Shown here piece after piece: positions 44,494 to 53,788 of a DNA stretch of 64,000 bases. The notes below the pieces were generated by a model, which had not been told where the DNA came from, did no database searches, and saw nothing but the letters and a program-made list of their open reading frames with translations. The stretch covers positions 49,981-113,980 of the IMG/VR virus record IMGVR_UViG_3300042896_000657. One strand, given 5' to 3'. The stretch's first letter is position 1, and every line of letters begins with the position of its first letter. The position numbers and the translations under genes were made by a program. This DNA is from a virus.

Positions 44494-44537
44494 TGTCAGA
44501 ATCATAATCGTACATTGACGGTATAGATAATTAAAAC
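44494..44537 (+). promoter_or_regulatory. small-gene promoter motif
   Basis: GTCAGAATCATA, ATCGTACATTGACGGTATAG, ATAATTAAAAC. Confidence 0.55.
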
Positions 44538-44546
44538 AAATAAGAT

Positions 44547-44717
44547 ATGAACAAGCAAACACTTTCAAAATTAATCGAAATCACATTAGCAGACACTAAT
44601 GAGTTATTTAAAAACAAAACCGAATCAGAGGCTTATATAATTGGATACCTCCAAGGTACACTAAAAACGATTCAAAAAGAATTAAATGAAGGTTTATTTT
44701 ACGGTATAGAAAAATAA
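44547..44717 (+). CDS. cassette protein, 56 aa
   Basis: MNKQTLSKLIEITLADTNEL... is helical with a basic centre. Start context AGATATGAAC; its end (AAGATATG) forms the leader of the next gene. Confidence 0.55.
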   Translation: MNKQTLSKLIEITLADTNELFKNKTESEAYIIGYLQGTLKTIQKELNEGLFYGIEK

Positions 44718-44720
44718 GAT

Positions 44721-45008
44721 ATGACAAAGACAGAACGCAACAAAACAATCAACAAATTAGTCTACAAATATGCTGAATCATTAGGCTATGAGGTGGATAT
44801 GAGTGAGATAGATGTTAATTTCATCCCCGAATCAGGTAATATGGATGATTGTATTGAATATAGAAGATCATCACACTCAGTGGCTGCCTATAATTGGGCA
44901 TGTGCAAAAACATTGAATGATGAAAAGTTGATTGAGGATTATATTGATGATGTGAGTGTGTTAAGTGATGATGAATTAGCTGATCAAATGCGTGCTGTAC
45001 AAAAATAG
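44721..45008 (+). CDS. cassette protein, 95 aa
   Basis: A basic start (MTKTERNKTINKLVYKYAES) passes into acidic helices (DEKLIEDYIDDVSVLSDDEL). It is the last gene of the small-gene tract; start context AGATATGAC. Confidence 0.6.
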   Translation: MTKTERNKTINKLVYKYAESLGYEVDMSEIDVNFIPESGNMDDCIEYRRSSHSVAAYNWACAKTLNDEKLIEDYIDDVSVLSDDELADQMRAVQK

Positions 45009-45385
45009 GCGCATCGTACAAAAAAGGTGCGATTTGTAAAAAAGGAGTCATCGCTAGCGGCCCGCTAATGGGTCGCGTGCGTTCCTCTCCCATGGCAATT
45101 GCGGTCCATCGATGGTGCGCGTGTTTGTAAAAAACACCAGGTGTATTCTCAACGCAACAACAACCTCCAACCATCGACAGTATATACGCATATACCTCCA
45201 TAAATCAAATCCAAATTTCAAAATAACCCCTTTTGGACCACTTTGCGCAATCCGCAATTCAAACTCTTGAACGATTTTTTTGTCTAAAAACAAGTATATA
45301 CGAAAAATGTGGCTTGGTCAAGATTTCTCTCGTATTTTTTATTAAAATTAAAATAATTTAAACATTTACAAACACATTTACAACT
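45009..45385 (+). other. gene-free stretch of atypical composition
   Basis: No credible gene. G+C is visibly higher in 45009-45180, with clustered palindromic hexamers (GCTAGC, CCATGG, CAATTG, ATCGAT), a TAGCG/CGCTA hairpin and the imperfect direct repeat GCGCATCGTACAAAAAAGG / GTGCGATTTGTAAAAAAGG. GTATATAC occurs near 45180 and 45290. It ends in an A+T-rich leader for the gene at 45386. Confidence 0.5.
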
Positions 45386-45601
45386 ATGAACAATCACAAA
45401 GAACACTACAAATTGAAACAAGATTATTATGGTAATGAGGATTACAGAAAACGAGCATTTTGGATATTAAATTCAGATAACAAATATTCATGTAATTTTG
45501 TGTTTTTTCAAGACCTTAAAGAATGGGTTGAATGGAAAAGAGATGAAGGACACACCGTAGAAATTAAATATGCAGAAGGACATAAAAATATAATAACTTA
45601 A
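45386..45601 (+). CDS. hypothetical protein, 71 aa
   Basis: Lys- and aromatic-rich (KEHYKLKQDYYGNEDYRKRA), with a FFQDLKEWVEWKRDEGH helix. First gene after the atypical stretch; not recognised. Confidence 0.6.
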   Translation: MNNHKEHYKLKQDYYGNEDYRKRAFWILNSDNKYSCNFVFFQDLKEWVEWKRDEGHTVEIKYAEGHKNIIT

Positions 45602-45612
45602 AAAATAAAAAT

Positions 45613-45876
45613 ATGAAAGCATTTAAAGATTTAGAATTCAAAAAATTACCCGACTTAAGTGGAATATATTGTCGCATTATATTTGAAAATGGATTTGGTG
45701 CAAGCATTGTAAAACACAAATTTTCATATGGTGGCGATAAAGGATTATATGAAATCGCAGTATTAGATGATATTAACGGTTCACCAATCTATTATACGTC
45801 AGTTACTGATGATGTGTTAGGACATCTTTCTGAAGATGAGGTTATGTTCCATTTAAATGAAATTGAAAATCTATAA
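45613..45876 (+). CDS. hypothetical protein, 87 aa
   Basis: Beta-strand-rich (LSGIYCRIIFENGFGASIV), with an acidic C-terminal helix. The three genes 45386-46352 are closely spaced and likely co-transcribed. Confidence 0.6.
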   Translation: MKAFKDLEFKKLPDLSGIYCRIIFENGFGASIVKHKFSYGGDKGLYEIAVLDDINGSPIYYTSVTDDVLGHLSEDEVMFHLNEIENL

Positions 45877-45881
45877 TAAAA

Positions 45882-46352
45882 ATGACAAAGCGAATATCTT
45901 TGGATGAGGCAAAACAAAACTTTTTGCCTAAACCCTCAAACATGCCATTAAATAAAGATACATTTTTTACATTAACTCCAGACCCACTAGATTCTGTTAC
46001 TAATATTATTAATTATTGGATTGAAAAATTCAGATTTGATGCTCACCTATCATTTAATGAGGGGTATATTTATATTTTAGAAAATAAAGGTATTCCTGGT
46101 GTATTAAAAATAGGATACACGGATAGATCTGTTCAAGATAGAGTAAAAGAAATTAATAGAGGAACAGGTGTTATTACTACGTGGTATATTGTTTCTTCTT
46201 TTCCCTGTAAATCTCCAAAACATATTGAGACAATTATTCATCAAAAATTAAAATCATTTAATATTAATAAAGAGGGATTTGGTATAAAACTACACGAAGC
46301 CGAGCATATTATTGAGCAAATAATAATTGAAAACAACGCTCAAATTAAATAG
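45882..46352 (+). CDS. T5orf172/GIY-YIG-type nuclease domain protein
   Basis: GYIYILENKGIPGVLKIGYT followed by DRVKEINRGTGVITTWYI and KHIETIIHQKL is the T5orf172 variant of the GIY-YIG nuclease fold (about residues 65-140). The Tyr pair, Lys-x-Gly-x-Thr and the later Glu match the active site. Such genes are often mobile or regulatory in phages. A 60-residue N-terminal extension precedes the domain. Confidence 0.75.
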   Translation: MTKRISLDEAKQNFLPKPSNMPLNKDTFFTLTPDPLDSVTNIINYWIEKFRFDAHLSFNEGYIYILENKGIPGVLKIGYTDRSVQDRVKEINRGTGVITTWYIVSSFPCKSPKHIETIIHQKLKSFNINKEGFGIKLHEAEHIIEQIIIENNAQIK

Positions 46353-46452
46353 CGCGTAATTATGTTGTGGACTTAAATTTAGTTGATTAAAACGTTGTAT
46401 GTACGTATATACGTATTGAAGTATGAGGGGTGTGGTAAATGGCAAATTGCAT

Positions 46453-46461
46453 ATATTTATT
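46453..46461 (+). promoter_or_regulatory. late-promoter-like ATATTTATT
   Basis: ATATTTATT lies 21 nt before the ATG at 46483, at the head of the late region. A 14-bp palindrome TACGTATATACGTA lies upstream near 46402. Confidence 0.4.
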
Positions 46462-46482
46462 ATTAACTAAAAACATAAAAAA

Positions 46483-46749
46483 ATGGATTTACCAAAAACA
46501 TATAACATTAAATTAGAGGATAAGGCTGCTTTTGTCAATAAGGCAGAGAAAATGGGAATGACAATTGATTCGTTTGATATTAAAGATAATAAAATAAACG
46601 ATACGTTTTCTATTACATTAAATACACCTCAAGATGTTGAGATTGTTAAAGCTGTGTTGAAGTCTTCACCTAAAATTAATGATGTTAATATTAGTGAAAT
46701 AATTAGTAAAGAAATTAAACAACAAATTCAAGAATATTTGGAGAAGTAG
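46483..46749 (+). CDS. hypothetical protein, 88 aa
   Basis: An alpha/beta protein (YNIKLEDKAAFVNKAEKMGM), with a helical charged C-terminus. First gene of the late block. Confidence 0.6.
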   Translation: MDLPKTYNIKLEDKAAFVNKAEKMGMTIDSFDIKDNKINDTFSITLNTPQDVEIVKAVLKSSPKINDVNISEIISKEIKQQIQEYLEK

Positions 46750-46792
46750 GATATTTTTCGTAGCTTCTACCTAAATATAAAATAAATAATTT

Positions 46793-46996
46793 ATGAGGTA
46801 CAAAAATAACGTTTTAGATCAACTTGTTAGAGCAGAAGGAATATTAATGAGAATTAACTTAGAAGTAAGTAGAGGGATGTCTCAAAATACAACACTTAAG
46901 ACAATTGAGGATTTGAAAGAACAATTAGAATCAATTAGAGGGATGATCCAAATAGAACCCGATGATTTTGAACAACAATTCTCTCCAAACAGATAA
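46793..46996 (+). CDS. hypothetical helical protein, 67 aa
   Basis: RYKNNVLDQLVRAEGILMRI and TLKTIEDLKEQLESIRGMIQ indicate two helices, possibly a small chaperone or assembly factor. Not recognised. Confidence 0.6.
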   Translation: MRYKNNVLDQLVRAEGILMRINLEVSRGMSQNTTLKTIEDLKEQLESIRGMIQIEPDDFEQQFSPNR

Positions 46997-47001
46997 TTAA
47001 T

Positions 47002-47265
47002 ATGGAAACGACATTATGGGTGTTATTAATTCATTTAATTGAGTTAGTGGCTTTAGGTGTGTTCTTTATTATTCGTAAAAATAATAAATTAGAACAAGCA
47101 GTTAATCAACAAAGACAATATATTGATACATTAAATATATTATTTGGGAATTTAACTGATTCTATGGGTAAAATTGATGAGAAAATTTGGGTTGAGGGGG
47201 ATGAAGAATTAAGTGAAGTATTTGAAAATATAAAACGCATCAATCAAACAATTAATTCATTATAA
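47002..47265 (+). CDS. membrane-anchored coiled-coil protein, 87 aa
   Basis: An N-terminal membrane segment (about residues 5-23) is followed by heptads (NQQRQYIDTLNILFGNLTDS). The stop overlaps the sigma gene start by 1 nt (TAATG). Confidence 0.6.
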   Translation: METTLWVLLIHLIELVALGVFFIIRKNNKLEQAVNQQRQYIDTLNILFGNLTDSMGKIDEKIWVEGDEELSEVFENIKRINQTINSL

Positions 47266-48233
47266 TGAGTATTTATTACGATGAGTTTGATCTGGATAGA
47301 TTTCTAGATGAAGAATTAGGTAAAGTACCTTTAACCAAAAAAGGTCAATTACGTAAACGTAAACCTAAAGAACCAAGAATATATTTTACTCAAGATACTG
47401 AGGATGCTATTATTAAGTATTTAATTACTGAAGATGATGTATTACGTAATCGCATATATAATGATCATATTAAATATGCGTTTTATAAATTATCTGAAAA
47501 CATAATACATACATTTAAATTCTACTATACTGATTCAGATACAATTGAGGAATTGAAACATGAAGTTATTACATTTTTATTAGAAAAATTACATTTATAT
47601 CATCATAGTAAAAATATAAATGATAAATTGAGAAAAATAATTATTGGAATATATAATGAAAAATATACCCTTGATTCATTCTTAGCATATACAGATAATT
47701 CTCCTGTAGTTTCTCAATCCCAAATTAATGATTTTATTAATATGTTAGATATTAGTGATAAGTGTAAAAGTGAATTATTAACCATCACTCCTCCAAAAGC
47801 ATATTCATATTTTGGTACTATTGCTAAACGCTATTTAATTATATATAATCAGAAAAATTATGATAAATTAAAGGAAAAAACAGGAATTGAGGAAATTGAT
47901 GAAGATCCAGTTATATTAAATGATATTATACGTAATGCGAAAGATGAGATTAATTCTTCGGATTTTATGGTATTATATGTTAAATATATAGATAAATATT
48001 TGTATACATTATTTACTAAAAAACAAGACTTAAAAACAGCAGATGCAATAATGGAATTATTTCGTAAACGTGAGTCATTAGAAATATTTAATAAAAAAGC
48101 ATTATACATTTATATTCGTGAAATCACGGATGCTTCAACTCCTCAAATTACTAAAGTTACTAAAAAACTTAAAACATTATATGTTAAATTATATAATGAA
48201 TACTATAAAAACGGATATATTTCGGGAATTTAA
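47265..48233 (+). CDS. late-transcription sigma factor (T4 gp55-like)
   Basis: IYNDHIKYAFYKLSENIIHT, TIEELKHEVITFLLEKLHLY and PPKAYSYFGTIAKRYLIIYN match the core-binding and region-2-like blocks of gp55-type sigma factors in T4-related phages of marine bacteria. At 322 residues it is longer than T4 gp55. It would direct host RNA polymerase to late promoters, and an ATATTTATA box precedes several late genes here. Confidence 0.7.
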   Translation: MSIYYDEFDLDRFLDEELGKVPLTKKGQLRKRKPKEPRIYFTQDTEDAIIKYLITEDDVLRNRIYNDHIKYAFYKLSENIIHTFKFYYTDSDTIEELKHEVITFLLEKLHLYHHSKNINDKLRKIIIGIYNEKYTLDSFLAYTDNSPVVSQSQINDFINMLDISDKCKSELLTITPPKAYSYFGTIAKRYLIIYNQKNYDKLKEKTGIEEIDEDPVILNDIIRNAKDEINSSDFMVLYVKYIDKYLYTLFTKKQDLKTADAIMELFRKRESLEIFNKKALYIYIREITDASTPQITKVTKKLKTLYVKLYNEYYKNGYISGI

Positions 48234-48241
48234 TATTTATG
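48233..48241 (+). promoter_or_regulatory. late-promoter-like ATATTTATG
   Basis: Starts inside the sigma gene stop and lies 15 nt before the ATG at 48257. Confidence 0.4.
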
Positions 48242-48256
48242 GTAAATATATAATTT

Positions 48257-48652
48257 ATGGCTACTAAATTTGATGATATAACTCTATTTGGCACTAAATC
48301 TCTAGCAGATTTATTTAAACAAATACATAAAAATAATAAAGATACAGATACCCAAATTAATGAATTAATTGAGGTTATAAAACCTATGATTACTAATGCT
48401 GGGTCTGTTGTTATGATTATGCCTACTGTTAAAGATTTAATTGATGTTAATGTTAGAAATAATGATCAATTAATAAAAATGGCAGGTATTGCCCAACGTG
48501 CTGCTTCTGTAAATATTGCTAATAGTGATAGTAGTTTTCTTCCTGATTTAGATGAAATTCAACATTTATTAGATGAACAAAATATTATTAAAGAAGAAAG
48601 TAATAAATTATTAGCTGAAACTAATAATATTCAGAAACAAATAGGGGAATAA
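48257..48652 (+). CDS. virion/tail-associated helical protein, 131 aa
   Basis: Predominantly helical with a coiled-coil end (LDEQNIIKEESNKLLAETNN). The stop overlaps the next start as TAATG. It sits at the head of the baseplate genes and may be a small structural or chaperone protein. Confidence 0.6.
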   Translation: MATKFDDITLFGTKSLADLFKQIHKNNKDTDTQINELIEVIKPMITNAGSVVMIMPTVKDLIDVNVRNNDQLIKMAGIAQRAASVNIANSDSSFLPDLDEIQHLLDEQNIIKEESNKLLAETNNIQKQIGE

Positions 48653-49821
48653 TGAAAATTAAAGAAAATCTTTCTTCTTATAATGCTGCTTTAGGAAGAA
48701 ATATTTCTATTCCTTTACAGACTCCTCAAATTGGGAAAGTATTTGCTGTAATTACTACAGAGAATACTCCTACAAAAGAATTATATGAACGTGAAGGAAA
48801 ATCAAATGGTATAGGAACTATATTTTATTTAGATTATATTGGATCTAAAGATACAGTTCTTAATGAAGTAAACCTATCATCTTGTTCTATAGCAAAACCA
48901 TATTATCCACATTTACAAGATTATCCATTAGTAGGAGAATTAGTTACTTTAGTTGATGCTCCAGCACCTGCCTCTCAAGAAGCACCAAATATTACTCAAA
49001 AATATTATACTGGTATTATTAATGTGTGGAATAATAATCAGCAAAATTCATTAAGTAATGATAGTTTAGGAGCTACATTTAATGAAAATGGGGAAATAAG
49101 AAAATTACTTGCTTTTGAAGGTGATAGAATATATCAAGGTAGAAAAGGTAATGGTATAAGATTTGGTAGTACTGTTAAAATGACTCCTATGTTAAATGAA
49201 TGGAGTAATACAGGAAACAATGGTGATCCTATTACTATATTAGTTAATGGTTATATAACAACCGATCAAAAACAAATTACACCTAATATAGAGGAAATAA
49301 ATAAGGAATTATCCTCAATTTATTTAACATCAACTCAACGTATACCCTTAATTCCTGATAGAAATGTTAATTTAAATCCTATAACTAATCCTAAAATAGT
49401 ATCTAGTTATTTTGGAGGATCTCAATTATTATTTAATTCAGATAGATTAGTATTAAATTCTAAAAAGGATGAAGTAATGATATTTGCTAAAACAAATGTT
49501 GAAATCAATACTAATAATACAATTAATTTAAATGCTGGTGAGAGAAACCATTTAAATTCTCCTAGAAATTTTATAGGAACTAAATCAGATGGAACACTTC
49601 CAGATGAACCTTTATTATTAGGAACTCAAACTATAAATTTATTAACTGATATTTTAGAAGCAGTTTCTAATTTTGGTAGTGAAGTATCATCTGTTATATC
49701 TGCTCCAGCTGGATCACCATTAATGGATTTAAACGCATCTGGGAATAAACTTTCAAATACTATTAATAATTTAATGGGAAAATTGAATAAAATAATTTCT
49801 AAACAAAATTATACATCATAA
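48652..49821 (+). CDS. probable baseplate hub/spike protein (gp5/gpV-like)
   Basis: An OB-like opening (GKVFAVITTENTPTK) and a central GDRIYQGRKGNGIRFGSTVK segment, followed by NSDRLVLNSKKDEVMIFAKT and NTNNTINLNAGERNH, resemble spike proteins with an OB-fold and a beta-prism needle. At 389 residues it fits a central baseplate spike. Position ahead of gp25-like and gp6-like genes supports the call. Confidence 0.6.
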   Translation: MKIKENLSSYNAALGRNISIPLQTPQIGKVFAVITTENTPTKELYEREGKSNGIGTIFYLDYIGSKDTVLNEVNLSSCSIAKPYYPHLQDYPLVGELVTLVDAPAPASQEAPNITQKYYTGIINVWNNNQQNSLSNDSLGATFNENGEIRKLLAFEGDRIYQGRKGNGIRFGSTVKMTPMLNEWSNTGNNGDPITILVNGYITTDQKQITPNIEEINKELSSIYLTSTQRIPLIPDRNVNLNPITNPKIVSSYFGGSQLLFNSDRLVLNSKKDEVMIFAKTNVEINTNNTINLNAGERNHLNSPRNFIGTKSDGTLPDEPLLLGTQTINLLTDILEAVSNFGSEVSSVISAPAGSPLMDLNASGNKLSNTINNLMGKLNKIISKQNYTS

Positions 49822-51104
49822 TGGCGGATAATAGAAACATATCATCATTAGTTAATACTAATACTTTAAATACATTATCTAGTGTAAATGCACCTAAATC
49901 ATTTGGTGATCAAATATCTAATAATAGTGAAAAAATAATAAATTCTTCTTTAGGTAAAAAACAACAATTACAATTTGATTTTGATAAATTAGTATCTGAT
50001 GAAATTGAAGAAAACGTAAAATATGCAAAAACATTAAATGATTTATTTAATCAATTTCAACCACCACCACCAACAAAAGCTACATTAACATTTGAACAAT
50101 ACGAACTAAAGAAAAAAGAAGCTGAAGTATTATATACTAAGAGAATTAATGAAATCAAACTTCAAAAAAATGAAATAGATAAACAAATTAAGGATATATC
50201 AAATGATCCATATAAAAATATAAAAAATAGTACTAAAAGAAGAGAAATAAGAAATAATAGAAAAATACAAAGAGCTAAAAATAAAGAAAATAAAGAAAAA
50301 AAAATATTATCTAAAAAAGTATTACAAAATTTATCTAAAACAATTGCTTCTTTAGTTTCATTACAAGCAACTAAACTTTTATTTAGTATAGTATTTAATA
50401 ATAAAAAACTTCAAGAGTTAATAGATGATACAAATAATATAATAGATAGTGCTACTACACAAGAGGCTATTAATAATGCTAGAGTAATTAGAAATTCTAC
50501 ATTAGCTATAATAATTAATAATGAAAGAAAATTAGATTCATTAAATAAAATAGTAGATAATGCTAATAGAGTTGTAACTATATTAAATATATCATTAACA
50601 GCTATAATATTATTATTTACAATTCCTAAACCTTTTGGATTAGGTCCTACAATGCCTACTCCTATAGCTAATAAAGTTAAAAAATTTCAAGATTTAGTAG
50701 TTGCTTTAAATATATTAATATCAATAATTAGAGGTATATTAGATAGTAAACTAAATGAACTAAATGATTTAAAATCTCAATTAAATCAACTAAATAATAT
50801 ATTAGATAATACATTAATAAATAATTTATCTAATGAACAATTACAATCATTTATTAATGAACAAAGAAATTTACAAAGTAAATTTGCAGAATATAAAGGA
50901 TTTAAATTAGAAATAAGAGAAGAAGAAACATTAGGAGCTCAACAAGCAGTAGTAGTAAGAAATAATATAAAACGTAAATATGCTGTAGCTTTAGATAAAG
51001 ATGGTGTACCAGTTTTAAAGAGTGATTTTTCTTTTACTTTAGATCCAGTAGATTTAATAGAACAATTAAAATTAATAATAGATAATAATAATTTACAAGC
51101 TTAA
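49821..51104 (+). CDS. large helical tail/baseplate protein, 427 aa
   Basis: Long coiled-coil stretches (RREIRNNRKIQRAKNKENKE; LNDLKSQLNQLNNILDNTLI) flank a hydrophobic middle (NISLTAIILLFTIPKPFGLG). The C-terminal 80 residues are beta-rich. It may be a baseplate-hub or tape-measure-like chaperone; I cannot assign it. Confidence 0.55.
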   Translation: MADNRNISSLVNTNTLNTLSSVNAPKSFGDQISNNSEKIINSSLGKKQQLQFDFDKLVSDEIEENVKYAKTLNDLFNQFQPPPPTKATLTFEQYELKKKEAEVLYTKRINEIKLQKNEIDKQIKDISNDPYKNIKNSTKRREIRNNRKIQRAKNKENKEKKILSKKVLQNLSKTIASLVSLQATKLLFSIVFNNKKLQELIDDTNNIIDSATTQEAINNARVIRNSTLAIIINNERKLDSLNKIVDNANRVVTILNISLTAIILLFTIPKPFGLGPTMPTPIANKVKKFQDLVVALNILISIIRGILDSKLNELNDLKSQLNQLNNILDNTLINNLSNEQLQSFINEQRNLQSKFAEYKGFKLEIREEETLGAQQAVVVRNNIKRKYAVALDKDGVPVLKSDFSFTLDPVDLIEQLKLIIDNNNLQA

Positions 51105-51117
51105 AATATTTATATGT

Positions 51118-51450
51118 ATGAAAGTAGACTTATTTAAAAAATTAATTAAAGAAGCAGTTGCAGAAGCAGTTAGAGAAGAATTAACTCATATTTTTGAGCA
51201 ACAATCATCTCCTAAAATAAATCAAATTAAAGAAAATAAAACATTAAACTTTACGAGCAATGACGTAATGTCTGTTCGTACTAATTTAAGAGAAAAAATG
51301 GGTAGTATGTTTGGATTTGAAGAATCTCAACCTCAATCATCTACATTAAAAGTAGATGTTAATTCTGAAAATCCATATTTATCTTTTATTGCTGATGCTG
51401 CTAATAATATGACCCCTCAAGAAAGAGCAGGTCTAAAAAACTTAGGATAA
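51118..51450 (+). CDS. small structural protein, 110 aa
   Basis: An acidic helical opening (KKLIKEAVAEAVREELTHIF) followed by a Ser/Gln-rich segment. ATATTTATA lies 4 nt before its start. Unknown function in the tail block. Confidence 0.55.
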   Translation: MKVDLFKKLIKEAVAEAVREELTHIFEQQSSPKINQIKENKTLNFTSNDVMSVRTNLREKMGSMFGFEESQPQSSTLKVDVNSENPYLSFIADAANNMTPQERAGLKNLG

Positions 51451-51451
51451 G

Positions 51452-51871
51452 ATGCCAATACCTCAAGTAACACGTGTTAACCCACTAGATTTACAAAAAA
51501 ATATTGCAATTGGGATTTCACTACCTTTTGGTAGATTAGGTACTAATCAATTATTTAATAAAACATATAATACAAAAGATCAAATAAAATCAAACTTTAT
51601 TAATTTATTATTAACTAATAAAGGAGAAAGAATATTAAATCCTGAATTTGGATCTAGTTTAAAACAATTATTATTTGAAAATATCACCCCAATAACTGAA
51701 GAAAATATAAAAGATGCAATAATTTCATCTGCTAATATTTATCTACCAGAAATACAAGTTGTTAATATTATTTTAAATAATGAATATGATAGTAATACTA
51801 TTAATATTACTATTGATTATATATTAAGGATATCAGGAACAGCTGAACAAATAACAATATCATTCCAATAA
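51452..51871 (+). CDS. baseplate wedge protein (GPW/gp25 family)
   Basis: The 139-residue protein has the family build: NKTYNTKDQIKSNFINLLLT, KGERILNPEFGSSLKQLLFE and ITEENIKDAIISSANIYLPE, then strands VVNIILNN. GPW/gp25 proteins form the core of the baseplate wedge in contractile tails. It starts 1 nt after the previous stop. Confidence 0.88.
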   Translation: MPIPQVTRVNPLDLQKNIAIGISLPFGRLGTNQLFNKTYNTKDQIKSNFINLLLTNKGERILNPEFGSSLKQLLFENITPITEENIKDAIISSANIYLPEIQVVNIILNNEYDSNTINITIDYILRISGTAEQITISFQ

Positions 51872-51879
51872 TATAAAAG

Positions 51880-53706
51880 ATGTCAGATAATAATAATGTA
51901 TCATATTTAAATAAAACATTTAGTGATTTCAAGTCTAATCTTGTAAATTATGCTAAAACTTATTTTCCTACTACTTATAATGACTTTTCTGAAGCATCTC
52001 CTGGGAATATGTTTATTGAAATGGCATCATATGTTGGAGATGTAATGTCTTTTTATCTGGATACTCAAACACAAGAAAATTTTTTAATATACGCTAAAGA
52101 AAAAGAAAATTTATATGCATTATCATATGCTTTTGGATATAGACCTAAAGCATCATATGCATCATCAACAAATATAGATATATATCAATTAGTTCCTTCT
52201 ATAATTAGTGGTAGTAATACTAGTCCTGATTTTAATACTTATGGGTTAATTATTCCTATTAATACTTCATTAACTTCTAATAGTACTGGTACTAAATTTA
52301 TAACTACTGAAAAACTTGATTTTACAGATACTGGTTCTACAGAAATAACATTTATAGATGAAAATTTTTATCTATTTAAAAAATCAGTTCCTGCAATTTC
52401 TGCTGAAATAAAAACTACTAGTTTTACATTTACTTCACCTCAAAAATATCAAAATATATCAATTACTGATGATAATATATTACAAATATTAGATGTTTCT
52501 GGAAGTGATAGTAATAAATGGTATGAAGTACCATATTTAGCTCAATCTTCTATTTTTAATCCAGTTACTAATCCTTCATATAATACAGATCAAGTTCCGT
52601 ATTTATTAACTCTTCAACAAGTTCCAAGAAGATTTGTATCTAGAATAATATCTGATAATACTTTACAATTAGAATTTGGAGCAGGAATGACAAATTATGC
52701 AGATAATGTTATTATACCTACTCCAGATAATATTCAATTAGGATTAGTTCCTGGAATATCTGATTTAAGTGATAATTATAATAAAGCCTCAGTATTTTTT
52801 ACAAGACAATATGGTTTAGCACCTTCTAATACAACATTACAAGTTAGATATTTAGTTGGTGGTGGTATTACATCAAATGTTCCTTCTAATGATATTACTA
52901 TAATAGATACTTCAGGAATTTACTTTAAAAATCCATCAGGTCCTTTATCTGGATCAGTATTAAATAGTGTTGTTTCAACAAACCCAAATCCTTCTTCAGG
53001 AGGTAGAGGAGGAGATGAAATTGAAGAGATTAGAAATAATGCTTTATATTCGTATTCAACACAAAATAGAGCTGTAACTAAAGATGATTATATTGTAAGA
53101 GCACTATCATTACCATCAGATTATGGTAGTATATCAAAGGTTTATATTACTCAAGATTTTGAACGTTCTAATGTTTTAGAAACAGTTAGTTCAACTAAGA
53201 ATCCATTAGCTTTAGATTTATATATATTAGCATATAATTCAAATAAACAATTAGTTACATCAAGCGATACTTTAAAAAATAATTTAATAACATATCTAAA
53301 TCAATATAGAATGATTACAGATGCTATTAATATTAAAGATGCTTTTTATATTAATATAGGAATTAATTTTGATATAACTATACTATCAGGATATAATAAT
53401 CAAGATATTATAACAAATTGTATAACTTCTTTACAAAATTATTTTAATATTGAAAAATGGCAAATTAATCAACCTATTGTTATATCTGAAATATATTCTA
53501 CTTTACTAACTGTTAAAGGAGTACAATCTGTAATTAAGGTAGAAATAATAAATAAACAAGATAATACAGGAAATACTTATTCTCCATATGGATATGATAT
53601 TCCAGGTGCAACACGAAATAATAATATATATCCTTCTTTAGATCCATCAATTTTTGAAATAAGATATCCAAATACTGATATTCAAGGAAGAGTAGTAACA
53701 TATTAA
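51880..53706 (+). CDS. baseplate wedge protein (gp6/J-like)
   Basis: FPTTYNDFSEASPGNMFIEM and SFYLDTQTQENFLIYAKEKE with LYALSYAFGYRPKAS are the N-terminal signatures of T4 gp6-like wedge subunits. GGRGGDEIEEIRNNALYSYS and RAVTKDDYIVRALSLPSDYG follow, as in baseplate J-family proteins. At 608 residues it is complete, and a strong terminator follows. Confidence 0.88.
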   Translation: MSDNNNVSYLNKTFSDFKSNLVNYAKTYFPTTYNDFSEASPGNMFIEMASYVGDVMSFYLDTQTQENFLIYAKEKENLYALSYAFGYRPKASYASSTNIDIYQLVPSIISGSNTSPDFNTYGLIIPINTSLTSNSTGTKFITTEKLDFTDTGSTEITFIDENFYLFKKSVPAISAEIKTTSFTFTSPQKYQNISITDDNILQILDVSGSDSNKWYEVPYLAQSSIFNPVTNPSYNTDQVPYLLTLQQVPRRFVSRIISDNTLQLEFGAGMTNYADNVIIPTPDNIQLGLVPGISDLSDNYNKASVFFTRQYGLAPSNTTLQVRYLVGGGITSNVPSNDITIIDTSGIYFKNPSGPLSGSVLNSVVSTNPNPSSGGRGGDEIEEIRNNALYSYSTQNRAVTKDDYIVRALSLPSDYGSISKVYITQDFERSNVLETVSSTKNPLALDLYILAYNSNKQLVTSSDTLKNNLITYLNQYRMITDAINIKDAFYINIGINFDITILSGYNNQDIITNCITSLQNYFNIEKWQINQPIVISEIYSTLLTVKGVQSVIKVEIINKQDNTGNTYSPYGYDIPGATRNNNIYPSLDPSIFEIRYPNTDIQGRVVTY

Positions 53707-53729
53707 TTTTAATTTAAATAATATTTAGG

Positions 53730-53757
53730 AGCTTCAATTATAAAGATTGAAGCTTTC
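53730..53757 (+). terminator. rho-independent terminator
   Basis: 9-bp stem AGCTTCAAT/ATTGAAGCT with a 7-nt loop and short T-run ends the gp25-gp6 transcript. Confidence 0.8.
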
Positions 53758-53758
53758 T

Positions 53759-53767
53759 ATATTTATA
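53759..53767 (+). promoter_or_regulatory. late-promoter-like ATATTTATA
   Basis: Lies 21 nt before the ATG at 53789, immediately after a terminator: strong positional evidence for a promoter. Confidence 0.5.
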
Positions 53768-53788
53768 ATCATATATAAAATATAATAA

